From positions 1 to 64,000 of the forward strand of contig JADKGC010000007.1 of the NCBI GenBank assembly GCA_016717205.1: a DNA stretch of 64,000 nt, written 5' to 3'. How positions within the stretch are numbered: the first letter of the stretch is position 1; every line of letters starts with the position of its first letter. The position numbers were made by a program, and so were the translations under genes. Below are positions 43,389 to 51,774 of this stretch, piece after piece. Source of the DNA: Candidatus Flexifilum breve (GTDB taxonomy: Bacteria; Chloroflexota; Anaerolineae; Aggregatilineales; Phototrophicaceae). The notes beneath the pieces are model-generated. The model was not told the origin of the DNA and did no database searches. It saw only the letters and a program-made list of their open reading frames with translations.

Positions 43389-44662
43389 CTCCACACGATC
43401 CGTATGCCGCGCTGCGTTTTCGCGACTTCCGGTTATTGTTCAGCGGTCGCTTTGTCGCGCAGGTCGGCGAGATGATGGTCAGCGTTGCCGTCGGTTGGGA
43501 ATTGTACGACCGTACAGGCGATGCCTTCGCGCTCGGCCTGGTCGGGTTGGTGCAGGTCATCCCCGTGATGCTGCTCTCGATGCCCGCGGGCTACATCGTC
43601 GACCGTTACGACCGCAAGCTGATTACGCTCTGGTCGCAGGTTGTGCTGATCGTCTGTTCCCTGGCGCTGGCCGGGCTGTCCTTGACCCGTGGGCCGTTAC
43701 CGTTACTCTATGTGGTTCTCGCGGTGATCGGCGCGGCGCGGGCCTTCAATAACCCGGCGGAAGGCGCGCTCACGCCGCAGACCGTTCCGCCTGAGCATTA
43801 CTTCAATGCGACCACCTGGAGTTCGATGGTCTGGCAAACTTCCGCCATCACCGGCCCGGCGATTGGTGGTTTCATCATTGGCCTGGCCGGAAATGCGGCG
43901 GCGGTTTACATGGTGAATGCAGCGGCAGGTGCGGTCTTGGTGATCGTGCTGCTCATGCTCCGCCTCAAGCCCCAGACTTACACGCCGACCGACGAGCCGC
44001 CGCTCAAGGCACTGCGCGCGGGTTGGCATTTCGTCCGCAACACGCAGGTGATTCTCGGCTCGCTCTCGCTCGACATGTTCGCGGTACTCTTTGGCGGCGC
44101 GACCTTCCTGCTTCCGATTTATGCCAAAGACATTCTGCACGTGGATGCGACCGGGTTAGGTTTCCTCCGGGCCGCGCCCTCTATCGGCGCATTGATGATG
44201 GCGGCGTTCCTCTCGCGCCGACCGCCGTTTCAGCGCGCGGGGCGCACGCTCTTATGGGCCGTGGCGGGGTTCGGCGTGGCGACCATTGCTTTTGGCCTCT
44301 CGACCTCGTTCTGGGTATCGCTGCTGATGCTGGCGCTGACAGGCGCGCTCGATAACATCAGCGTGGTTGTCCGCCATACGCTTGTGCTCACCCACACCCC
44401 TGACGACATGCGGGGACGTGTCAATGCGGTCAATAGTACGTTCATCGGCGCATCGAACGAATTGGGCGGTTTCGAATCGGGGTTGGCGGCGGCACTGCTC
44501 GGCCCGGTGGGGGCGGTGGTCTTTGGTGGCTTTGGGACGCTGGCAGTCGTCGGTGCGGTCGCTTGGCTGTCGCCGGAACTGCGCCGCATGGGGGCTTTGC
44601 ACAAATCCTATGCGCCAGAGCCCGAAGTCGCGGCAGCGGCTGAACAGAGCGTTTCAACCTGA
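43379..44662 (+). CDS. MFS transporter, probable drug/metabolite exporter
   Basis: A 427-residue major-facilitator protein with 12 expected helices. ATG 43379 (MAVTPHDPYAALRFRDFRLL) gives the usual enterobactin-exporter/MFS_3-like opening. The motif-A-like loop AGYIVDRYDRKLITLWSQV is present, then NPAEGALTPQTVPPEHYFNA, characteristic of EntS/MFS_3 type exporters. It lies downstream of, and overlaps, the hydrolase gene, so the pair may detoxify and expel a compound, or process and export one. An intrinsic terminator follows at 44669. Confidence 0.88.
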   Translation: MAVTPHDPYAALRFRDFRLLFSGRFVAQVGEMMVSVAVGWELYDRTGDAFALGLVGLVQVIPVMLLSMPAGYIVDRYDRKLITLWSQVVLIVCSLALAGLSLTRGPLPLLYVVLAVIGAARAFNNPAEGALTPQTVPPEHYFNATTWSSMVWQTSAITGPAIGGFIIGLAGNAAAVYMVNAAAGAVLVIVLLMLRLKPQTYTPTDEPPLKALRAGWHFVRNTQVILGSLSLDMFAVLFGGATFLLPIYAKDILHVDATGLGFLRAAPSIGALMMAAFLSRRPPFQRAGRTLLWAVAGFGVATIAFGLSTSFWVSLLMLALTGALDNISVVVRHTLVLTHTPDDMRGRVNAVNSTFIGASNELGGFESGLAAALLGPVGAVVFGGFGTLAVVGAVAWLSPELRRMGALHKSYAPEPEVAAAAEQSVST

Positions 44663-44668
44663 AACACA

Positions 44669-44698
44669 ACGGACGGGTCTCCCGTCCGTTTTTGTTTT
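44669..44698 (+). terminator. intrinsic terminator after the MFS gene
   Basis: GGACGGG and CCCGTCC pair around TCT, followed by GTTTTTGTTTTTG. Confidence 0.9.
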
Positions 44699-44705
44699 TG
44701 TTTGG

Positions 44706-46344
44706 CTACTGCTGCGTCGGTTTAATCCGCCGGATCGTCTTCCGCTGGCGGCGCAGCGCCGTACGCAGACCCATGCGCAGCGGCGTCATATCCGGGCGGT
44801 TGGCTTTGGTCAGCGGTTCGGGTTTCACGTCGCTGACGGCTTTCATCTGCTGCGTCTCACTCGGACGCTGCACGCCGAAGATTTCCCAGATGCTGATATT
44901 CGCCGTATCCTGCGTGGTCGGCTGCGCCATCGTCGCATTCGGTGAGATAGTCGGCTCTTCCCACGGTCGGCTGGTCGGCCCTTCGTTGAGCTTGGTCACC
45001 TCGACGGGTTCCGGCGCTGGTGGTGGTTCCACTGCCGCGGGCAGCGCCACGACGGGTTCTTCGACCACCGGCTCATCCATTACCGGGGCGGGGACCTCAA
45101 GCTCCGGCTCCGGCGCAAGGATTTTGGTGGGCTCGGGTTCCGGCAGCGGCGGCAGCGCCGTCTTCGGGCGCTCAACCGGGGTGTCCAGCTTGACCTCAAC
45201 CGGTTCCGGCGCGTGTTCTTCCGTCGGCTCGTTGATAGGGGTGACGCGCGGCGCTTCGTCGATCACGGGCATCGCTTCGGGTTCCGCGGGCGCGACCGGA
45301 TGTGTGAGCGTCGGTTCGGCGTAAGGGGCACTTGCTGGCAGCGGGTCGTCGACGGGCTGGCGCGGCTGCGTATCGTACAGCGGGTCGGGTTCCGGCTCGG
45401 CGATCACGACGGGCGCGGACTCTCGTCACGGGCGGCACGTAGGCGGGCGGCGGCGTGCTCTCCATCTCGAGCCCGAAATCGAAATCGGGCCCGCTGTGTG
45501 GCGGAATCGATTCGACCTCGGCGGTGCTCAGCTTGTCACTACTTGATGAGTCAACTTCAGACACCAGCGGCAGCGGCGTGGTGACTGTCGGCTCCGAGCT
45601 CGGCTTGATGACGGGATTCGGTCGCGTGTCATCCACTGCCGGCGGCGGCTCATCGATCATCGGTGCCGGCGGCGCAGGCTGCAAATCGCGCTCACTGATC
45701 GGCGTGAACGGCTTGAGCGACTGCGCGTCGTCATCTGAGAGCGGCGGCTCGTCGATGATCGGTAAGCCGGGTGTGCGCACGATGACGGGTTCGGCAGGCT
45801 TTTCGCCCTCTTTGGGCTGGCTGGGATGCCGCGGTTGGTACTGCGCGCGTTCTTCGGCGTTCGGCGCATCCCGCATCAAGGATTTCGGTTCCAGCGGTGA
45901 CGTCGCGCCGTGCGCTTTGATCTGCAGGTAGAGCTTACGCAGGCTGTCCGCAATCGACTTGTCGATCTGGCGGCGGGTGCTCAGCGAGTCGCGCATGCCT
46001 CCGAATAAGCCCGGCAAGCTGTACGTGAACGTCCACTGCACGATCGTCCCTTCGGGGATCTCCTGCAAGCGGATGCGCCCGATGTTCTCCTCGTAACCGG
46101 GGCCGTCGACAAACACGTACTCGTAGCCAAGTCCGTTATACCACGCGGTGACTTCCAGTACGTACTCGCGTCCGCTCTCGCTCGTTTGACGCCAACGTGT
46201 GCCGGGGCCTTCATGCTTACCGGTCAGGAAGGTCACGTTCTTGCAATCGACCTGCCACTTGGAGTTCCGTGACAGATTGCTGATATAGTCCCAAACCACG
46301 GGTGGGTTTGCGGCGATTAAGATTCTGTGGTCAATCGTAGTCAT
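44706..46344 (-). CDS. SRPBCC domain protein with long Pro/Glu/Asp-rich tail, one frame break
   Basis: Residues 1-150 form a START/SRPBCC-type hydrophobic pocket domain (ILIAANPPVVWDYISNLSRN, KWQVDCKNVTFLTG, GTIVQWTFTYSLPGLFGGM), as in polyketide-cyclase-like proteins. The remaining 390 or so residues are disordered, with repeated motifs built from IDEPPP, PVIDE and EPVEV, highly acidic and proline-rich. A frame break lies near 45405-45425 (ESTPPPAYVPPVTR to SAPVVIAEPEPDPLYD). The end is QRKTIRRIKPTQQ, basic. No signal peptide. The tail could be a binding scaffold. Pocket ligand unknown. Confidence 0.75.
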
Positions 46345-46436
46345 AACAGGTTGATTATAAACGCTTTGCGTCTGTGTTCAAATTCCCACTTTTGCGCTAC
46401 AATAACAAACGATCTTTCTATGAAGGAGTACCGCGC

Positions 46437-46706
46437 TTGCCAACGCCGACGCTCGTCTTTGCTGCCATCCTCGCCTCACTCCTTGGCGCCGCGTTCCATT
46501 TTATCATGGGTGGCAGTTTACGCCGACTCCTCCTCTACATCTGGGCAAGCTGGGTCGGCTTCGGGCTCGGACATTTCATCGGCGTTTTCTTTGGAATCAA
46601 CGCATTGAACGTCGGCACGCTGCGCTTATTTTCGGCTGCGCTGGGTGCAATCGCGGCGCTGGTAGCCGTTTGGCTCTTGGCTCGTGCGCGCACGAGCGCA
46701 AAGTAA
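46437..46706 (+). CDS. small integral membrane protein
   Basis: I do not recognise a named family. TTG 46437 is chosen because AAGGAG lies eight bases upstream and no ATG in frame has a site. The 89 residues are almost entirely hydrophobic, with three probable helices (LVFAAILASLLGAAFHFIMG, LLLYIWASWVGFGLGHFIGV, LFSAALGAIAALVAVWLLAR). It starts a three-gene plus-strand group with 46716 and 47174, suggesting a membrane-associated role. Confidence 0.75.
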   Translation: MPTPTLVFAAILASLLGAAFHFIMGGSLRRLLLYIWASWVGFGLGHFIGVFFGINALNVGTLRLFSAALGAIAALVAVWLLARARTSAK

Positions 46707-46715
46707 AGGACTGGC

Positions 46716-47174
46716 ATGACGGACAAACCTCAAACGGAACAAGGACAGGGTTTCGACATCCGGCGGATTGTTTTGATCGCGTCTGGCGTGATCATCGGCT
46801 TGATCGTGCTGCTGTTCCTCATTGCACTGCTGATTTCGACTGGCGGCGAATCGGTGGGCAGCGTTGTGCGTGTTATTCGCGATCTGGTCATCATCTTCCT
46901 CGCGCTCGAAGGTGTACTGATTATTCTCGGCTTGGCCGTGCTCACGCTTCAGGTTGCGCGTCTCGTCAACCTGCTGCAAACCGAAGTCAAGCCGATTCTC
47001 GAAAACACGCAGGAAACAGTCAAGACCGCACAGGGCACGGTCGAATTCGTGGGCAGCAACCTCGCCGAACCGGTGATCGCAGCCAGCGGCTTTATGGCGG
47101 GCATGTCTGTGCTGGTCGGCAACGTCTTCGGCATTCGCCGCGCTTTAAAGCGCATTCAAGAGGAGACTGAGTAA
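46716..47174 (+). CDS. membrane protein with amphipathic C-terminal helix
   Basis: The 152 residues have two N-terminal membrane helices (IVLIASGVIIGLIVLLFLIA and LVIIFLALEGVLIILGLAVL). An amphipathic region follows (LVNLLQTEVKPILENTQETV, KTAQGTVEFVGSNL) reminiscent of DUF948-type proteins that pair with YtxH proteins. The YtxH gene is next, with TAATG overlap. Function unknown; both may act in envelope stress or membrane organisation. Confidence 0.8.
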   Translation: MTDKPQTEQGQGFDIRRIVLIASGVIIGLIVLLFLIALLISTGGESVGSVVRVIRDLVIIFLALEGVLIILGLAVLTLQVARLVNLLQTEVKPILENTQETVKTAQGTVEFVGSNLAEPVIAASGFMAGMSVLVGNVFGIRRALKRIQEETE

Positions 47175-47434
47175 TGCGGCGTGATGCGAATTCTGGACTC
47201 GACGGCGGCCTGTTGGTTATGGGGATGCTGCTCGGTATGGCGACCGGGGCGCTCGTCGCGCTGTTTGCCGCCCCCAAGAGCGGGCGCGAGTTCCGCGATC
47301 AGGTCTCCGAAACGGTGACGGAAACTGGTCAGCAGATCAAAGCGACGGTCACCCCGGCGGATCCCGTCGCCGAAAGCTTGGCCGAAGGCAAAGCCGCCGC
47401 GCGCCGCCGCCGTGCCGAACTGGGTCTGGAATAA
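47174..47434 (+). CDS. YtxH-domain small membrane protein
   Basis: An 86-residue protein with the YtxH hallmark: a short glycine-rich membrane helix (LLVMGMLLGMATGALVALFA) followed by APKSGREFRDQVSETVTETG and a charged helix. YtxH proteins are known mainly from stress-related loci in Bacillus; the molecular role is unclear. The ATG shares its A with the previous stop. A small inverted repeat, CCACCC/GGGTGG, follows the stop. Confidence 0.85.
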   Translation: MRRDANSGLDGGLLVMGMLLGMATGALVALFAAPKSGREFRDQVSETVTETGQQIKATVTPADPVAESLAEGKAAARRRRAELGLE

Positions 47435-47503
47435 CCGCCACCCATGCATAGGGGTGGATGGATACACTGCATCCCGACACATGGGTGACCAATACTTAAT
47501 TCT

Positions 47504-49189
47504 TTAGCTTTCGAGCGCTAACCATGCTGCATTAATCATATCCAGCACATCGCTCGCCATGACGCCGCGCGGGTACACATTGCCGATCATTTCGCCCGCG
47601 AGACCATGCACATACCCGGCGCACAGCGCCGCGTCGAACGGCTTGAGGCCCTGCGCCAGCAAGCCGACGATCAGCCCGGCGAGGATGTCGCCCGTTCCCG
47701 CAGTCGCCAGCGCCGATGTCTTGAACGGCAGCACGGCGACGCGTCCATCCGGATGCGCAATGATCGTGTGCGCGCCCTTCAGCACAAGGATCACGTTCCA
47801 CTCCGCCGCTTTTTCCGCCGTGATCTTCCAGCGATCCGCCTGAATTTCGCTCGTTGCCAACCCGCTCAAACGGCTCATCTCGCCGGGATGGGGCGTGAGA
47901 ATGGTTTCCGCCGGGAGCCGTTCCCACCAATGCTCAATCTCCGCTAGCAGATTCAGCCCATCGGCGTCGATCACCAGCGGCGGCAGTTTTTTGTCTTCTG
48001 TGATGGTCGTCGCTGGTGGCGCTTTGGTAAAACCCATCTGTCCGCGTTGGCGCGCTGTCTCCGCTTTGTTCAGCAGTTTTTCGAGCGCCGATTTCGTCGC
48101 TTTGTCGCGCCCCCAGCCGCAGCCGAGCAGCAGCGCGCTGTATTCTGCCGCTTCCTCACGGAGGATCGGCGCTGCGCCCTCCGCGAGTGCGCCCATGTCG
48201 TGCGGCAGCAGCAGCCATGTCGCCTCCAGCAGACTGGCCGCCAGCGCGTTGATCGTCGGGGCGGGCGCACCGACCGTCACCAGGCCTGCGCCCGCTCGAT
48301 AGGCGGCGCGCGCGGCCAGACCCGGCGCGCCTGTATAGTTGACCGATCCCGCGACGATCAGCGCTTTACCGAACGTGCCTTTATGCGCGTCGAGCGGGCG
48401 CTCCGGGATGCGATCCCGCACCGTGACCGCATCGGCAATCACGCGTTTCTCGGACTTCAGTCCTTCGAGCGCATCCGGCAGACCGAGCGTCGCCACCGTG
48501 AGTTGACCGATGCTGGCCGCGCCGGGGAAGGCGAATAAGCCCGGCTTCGCGGCGATGAAGGTGATGGTTTCGTCGGCGGGCAGCGCCGTCTTGTCGATGT
48601 CGCCCGTGTCGCAGTCCAGACCGCTCGGGCAGTCTACGGCGATCACGTAGGCGTGGGGGAGGCAGGCGGGGATTTCGGTCGGGCGCACGATGATTTCACC
48701 TTCGGCGCTCTCATCCTCGGCTTTGAGTGCTGCCTTTGCCGCCCGTAGGAACTTCGCCGCATCGTCGCGTAGGGGCAGCGCCACGCCAATGCCGAACACC
48801 GCATCGATCACGAGTGCCGCGCTGGCGATCATGTTTGTCAGCACGCGGTTCCGCTGATCGTCCTCGGCATGGGCGATGAACAGACCCTTGCCCTCCACCG
48901 CCTTGAACAGTTCGTCATCGCGCCGCTTGAGCAGATACAGGCGCACCAGCGCGGGCGATTCTTCGGCGAGCAGCCGCGCCGCGACCAAGCCGTCGCCGCC
49001 GTTGTTGCCTGGGCCGATCAGCACCGTGATCCGCGCCTCTTCCGGCTTGGGCAGTGTCGCCAAAAATGCGAGCGCCCGGTCCGCGACCGCGCGCCCTGCA
49101 AGTTCCATCATGTCGGCGTAGGTGATTCCGGCCGCGTCCGCTGCCGCTTCGATTTCTCGTGTTTTTGCTACCGAAACAACTTTAATCAT
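47504..49189 (-). CDS. nnr: bifunctional NAD(P)HX epimerase / ADP-dependent dehydratase
   Basis: This enzyme repairs hydrated NADH/NADPH: the N-terminal YjeF_N domain interconverts the epimers and the C-terminal YjeF_C domain dehydrates the S form with ADP. ATG 49189 starts MIKVVSVAKTREIEAAADAA. The epimerase half has ITVLIGPGNNGGDGLVAARL and YVIAVDCPSGLDCDTGDID. The dehydratase half has HKGTFGKALIVAGSVNYTGA, LLGCGWGRDK, LVIDADGLNLL, ETILTPHPGEMSRL, KGAHTIIAHPDGR and ATAGTGDILAGLI with the catalytic Asp. 561 residues, intact. Confidence 0.95.
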   Translation of the reverse strand: MIKVVSVAKTREIEAAADAAGITYADMMELAGRAVADRALAFLATLPKPEEARITVLIGPGNNGGDGLVAARLLAEESPALVRLYLLKRRDDELFKAVEGKGLFIAHAEDDQRNRVLTNMIASAALVIDAVFGIGVALPLRDDAAKFLRAAKAALKAEDESAEGEIIVRPTEIPACLPHAYVIAVDCPSGLDCDTGDIDKTALPADETITFIAAKPGLFAFPGAASIGQLTVATLGLPDALEGLKSEKRVIADAVTVRDRIPERPLDAHKGTFGKALIVAGSVNYTGAPGLAARAAYRAGAGLVTVGAPAPTINALAASLLEATWLLLPHDMGALAEGAAPILREEAAEYSALLLGCGWGRDKATKSALEKLLNKAETARQRGQMGFTKAPPATTITEDKKLPPLVIDADGLNLLAEIEHWWERLPAETILTPHPGEMSRLSGLATSEIQADRWKITAEKAAEWNVILVLKGAHTIIAHPDGRVAVLPFKTSALATAGTGDILAGLIVGLLAQGLKPFDAALCAGYVHGLAGEMIGNVYPRGVMASDVLDMINAAWLALES

Positions 49190-49251
49190 CGCGTAACACC
49201 ATTTCTTTGGTTTCAGTCTCCGTATGAGTGTAACGTTGGAGTGGGGTTGAA

Positions 49252-49282
49252 TCAAAAAGGGCGCACCGCGGCGCGCCCTTTG
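49252..49282 (-). terminator. intrinsic terminator after the prenyl synthase gene
   Basis: AAAGGGCGC and GCGCCCTTT pair around a GC loop; on the minus strand TTTTTGATTC follows. Confidence 0.85.
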
Positions 49283-49306
49283 GAACTTTCAGTCGGGGTT
49301 GTATAG

Positions 49307-50266
49307 TTAGAACGAGCGGTCGACGATCATGTGGGCGAGGTTGGCGAGCTCGTCCTTGGCTGCCGAGGGCGGCAGAATCTCCAATTCGTTGATCGCCTGC
49401 TGCACGAGCATGTGTGCCTGCGTGCGCGCCTGATTCAGCGCGTCGCCTTCCATCGCCTTGCGCTTGATCGCATTGACCTTATCGTCCAGCGACGGTTCCG
49501 CGCCTTCCTGAGCGTAGGCGGTGGCGAAGCCACGACCCTGTTCGAGATCGAGTCCGGCTGTCTTGCCGAGCTGTTCTTTATCGCCGATCAGGTCGAGAAT
49601 GTCGTCGACGATCTGGAAGGCGAGGCCGATGTTGAAACCAAAATTTGCCAGCGCGTCGATCTGCTTGGTGGTGCCGCCCGCCAGCTTCGCGCCCATCGCG
49701 CCCGCCGACTTGAACAGCGCCGCCGTCTTGAGCGCGATCACGCGGTAGTAGACTTCCCGGGTGAAGTTGCCTTCTTTGACCGCGGCGGCTTGCAGCGTCT
49801 CACCTTCGACCAGCGCGCTCGTACCTTCAGCCAGCAGAATGTTGAGGTCGCCGTAGGGCGCCATCAGTTCGTAGACTTTGGTGAACAGATAATCACCCGT
49901 CAGCAGGGCGAACGTGCGGCCAAACAGGGCGTTCACCGAGGGGCGACCGCGCCGCACCACACCATGATCGTTGATATCGTCGTGGACGACGCTCGCGGTA
50001 TGCACCAGTTCCACCGCGGCGGCCACTGGGACGGCGTGGTTAGGATCTTCTCCGCCGACCGCAGCGTAGGCCAGCAGCGTCAGGCGCGGACGAAATCGCT
50101 TACCGCCTGCCGCGATAATGTGGCGGCTGGCGTCACGGAGGACGGCGACTTCGCTGTCCACGGCGTCAACCAAGAGGGTTTCAACTGCTTGAAACGCCGC
50201 GGGCAGCGTCTCAGCAAGTTCTGTCCGGGGCTGTACGGCGGCGACCGACGTGTGTTGCATGGTCAT
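49307..50266 (-). CDS. polyprenyl diphosphate synthase
   Basis: This trans-prenyltransferase joins isopentenyl units to an allylic diphosphate, giving the chain for quinones or carotenoids. The 319 residues have GKRFRPRLTLLAYAAVGGED, the first Asp-rich motif SVVHDDINDHGVVRRGRPSV (DDxxD), TLQAAAVKEGNFTREVYYRV and the second motif FQIVDDILDLIGDKEQLGKT. Residues before the first DDxxD are not bulky aromatics, compatible with a medium or long chain product. It has its own terminator, and the histidine kinase gene lies upstream. Confidence 0.93.
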   Translation of the reverse strand: MTMQHTSVAAVQPRTELAETLPAAFQAVETLLVDAVDSEVAVLRDASRHIIAAGGKRFRPRLTLLAYAAVGGEDPNHAVPVAAAVELVHTASVVHDDINDHGVVRRGRPSVNALFGRTFALLTGDYLFTKVYELMAPYGDLNILLAEGTSALVEGETLQAAAVKEGNFTREVYYRVIALKTAALFKSAGAMGAKLAGGTTKQIDALANFGFNIGLAFQIVDDILDLIGDKEQLGKTAGLDLEQGRGFATAYAQEGAEPSLDDKVNAIKRKAMEGDALNQARTQAHMLVQQAINELEILPPSAAKDELANLAHMIVDRSF

Positions 50267-50387
50267 TGGGAAATCCCTATGCTTATATTTCGATTGTTCC
50301 GTTTAGAACTATCTAAATTTATTGAATTGATTCTACCTAAATCTCTACCCAGAGTCAACGAAAGATGGCTGAGCGATCGGTTAATTA

Positions 50388-51197
50388 TTACGAAACTTGG
50401 CTTTTCAGCTCCGCCACACGCAGCGCAAAGGTGAACGTGCTGCCTTTGCCGACCTCGCTCTTGACCTGAATCTCGGTCTGATGCCGTTCGAGGATCGTGC
50501 GGACAATCGCCAGACCGACGCCCGTCCCGCCGAATCGCCGTGTCGAGGAATTGTCAACTTGATAGAAGGGGTCAAAGATTTTGTCCAGCTTATCGGGGGC
50601 AATGCCGATGCCCGAGTCGCGCACCGTGAAGATCACCCAGCGCGCTTTACGCCGGACGGTGAGACGCACCGGTTTCTGACTGAATTTGAGCGCGTTGTCG
50701 AGCAGGAGCTGCAGCGTCACTCCCAAACCCTGCTTATCCGCGAGGACGAGCGGCAAATCGTCACCTAATTCGACTTTGATGCGCTCGGTCTGGCCTTTAA
50801 ACTCCCAACTGCGGCGGAGATTGCGCAGTGCCTGATCGATGGCATCCATGATCGGCATGGGTTCGGGCTGAATATCCAGCGTATCGGCCAACTGCGTGAT
50901 GTTTCTGACCACGGCTTCGAGCCGCACGGTAGCTTCCATCGCGTAATCGGCTAACTTGCTTTCACCGCGCTGTTCTTCGGCGAGCAGGGCCACCGCCGAT
51001 TTGATCTGTAACAGTGGAGTTTTCAGTTCATGCGAAACATTGCGCACGATGGCATTGCGCAGCACATCGACTTCATCGGTCATGCGCTTCTGTTCGTCGA
51101 GCTGAGCGCGCAGGGCAGCATTCTCGGCGGCTAACTGGGCGAGCGCGAGCAAAGCCCACTGATCTTCAACGCTGCTAACATGCTGGGTCTCAGTCAC
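50388..51197 (-). CDS. soluble sensor histidine kinase
   Basis: 269 residues without membrane helices or signal. An N-terminal coiled coil (LAQLAAENAALRAQLDEQKR) leads into the H-box NAIVRNVSHELKTPLLQIKS with the phosphorylated His. The ATP-binding domain follows: N-box LLLDNALKFSQ, G1 TVRDSGIGIA, F-box FDPFYQVDNSS and G2 RFGGTGVGLAIVRTIL. No sensory domain is visible, so it may be fed by a partner protein; no response regulator lies nearby. It begins 11 bases after the stop of the Cys-rich gene at 51209-51583 and is likely co-transcribed with it. Confidence 0.9.
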   Translation of the reverse strand: MTETQHVSSVEDQWALLALAQLAAENAALRAQLDEQKRMTDEVDVLRNAIVRNVSHELKTPLLQIKSAVALLAEEQRGESKLADYAMEATVRLEAVVRNITQLADTLDIQPEPMPIMDAIDQALRNLRRSWEFKGQTERIKVELGDDLPLVLADKQGLGVTLQLLLDNALKFSQKPVRLTVRRKARWVIFTVRDSGIGIAPDKLDKIFDPFYQVDNSSTRRFGGTGVGLAIVRTILERHQTEIQVKSEVGKGSTFTFALRVAELKSQVS

Positions 51198-51208
51198 ACA
51201 CCGTCGCC

Positions 51209-51583
51209 TTACTCCGGTTTTGCGGGGTCGTTGTCACCCTGTTCCAGCGCCTGGATAAATGCATCCAGACTGGGACGTTCCGCATTGCATTGGGGGCAGC
51301 CAACGTACGGGTCAGCCACCGGGACGCGATGCTTCACGCAGCTCGCCTCAAGGTGCAGTTTGCGCCCGAGACCGAGCAGTCGTGGACGGATGCTGAGCTG
51401 GAGTTCAAGGTTCGGGCTGGAATTAGCGTACAGGATATCCGGAACCGGGCAGGCGGTGCATGTACTCGGCTGCCACGGCAGCGAGTCCGGGTTCGCTTTT
51501 ATCAGGCGGCATTCCTGAAGGTTGCGCCCGCGATTGAAATCAGCGTAATAGAATTTGCATTCTTTTCCGGCTGGCGTCCGCAT
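51209..51583 (-). CDS. Cys-rich protein of unknown function, possible metal binding
   Basis: I do not recognise the family by name. The 124 residues carry seven cysteines: two near the N-terminus (KECKFYYADFNRGRNLQECR), a CTAC pair in STCTACPVPDIL, one in EASCVKHRVP and a CPQC pair near the C-terminus (YVGCPQCNAERP). Such pairs usually hold zinc or an Fe-S cluster. It is the first gene in a pair with the histidine kinase and may supply the sensory input that the kinase lacks; that is inference. The gap before it (51584-51774) holds a dispersed GC repeat. Confidence 0.7.
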   Translation of the reverse strand: MRTPAGKECKFYYADFNRGRNLQECRLIKANPDSLPWQPSTCTACPVPDILYANSSPNLELQLSIRPRLLGLGRKLHLEASCVKHRVPVADPYVGCPQCNAERPSLDAFIQALEQGDNDPAKPE

Positions 51584-51699
51584 AGATCTTGGTTCCCGAC
51601 TTCTCTTACGTGACTAGCATAGCATGAAATTGATCGGTGTCGATTTGAGTTTTGTATGACGCGCACATTACTTTCGTTTGAATCCTGCGCGGAAAAACC

Positions 51700-51765
51700 C
51701 CCCTCTCCCGCACAACCCGGTGGGGGGGATTTGCGCCGTGTGTCCGCGCCAGGAGAGGGCGCAAA
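51700..51765. repeat. dispersed GC-rich repeat with CCCCCCTCTCCC core
   Basis: CCCCCCTCTCCCGCACAACC is followed by GGTGGGGGGGATTTGCGCC and, at the end, GGAGAGGGCGCAAAC; it belongs to the second repeat family. Nothing else is seen in this 190-base gap. Confidence 0.6.
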
Positions 51766-51774
51766 CTGATTAGG

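Noticed and set aside
44692..45324. Ser/Gly-rich open frame that looks like a low-complexity surface protein
   Set aside because: It is the reverse reading of the Pro/Glu-rich tail of the SRPBCC protein; Ser/Gly richness follows from GGT/GGC opposite ACC/GCC codons.
49331..50434. 367-codon plus-strand frame opposite the prenyl synthase gene
   Set aside because: The minus strand holds an intact enzyme with both Asp-rich motifs; the plus frame has no recognisable domain.
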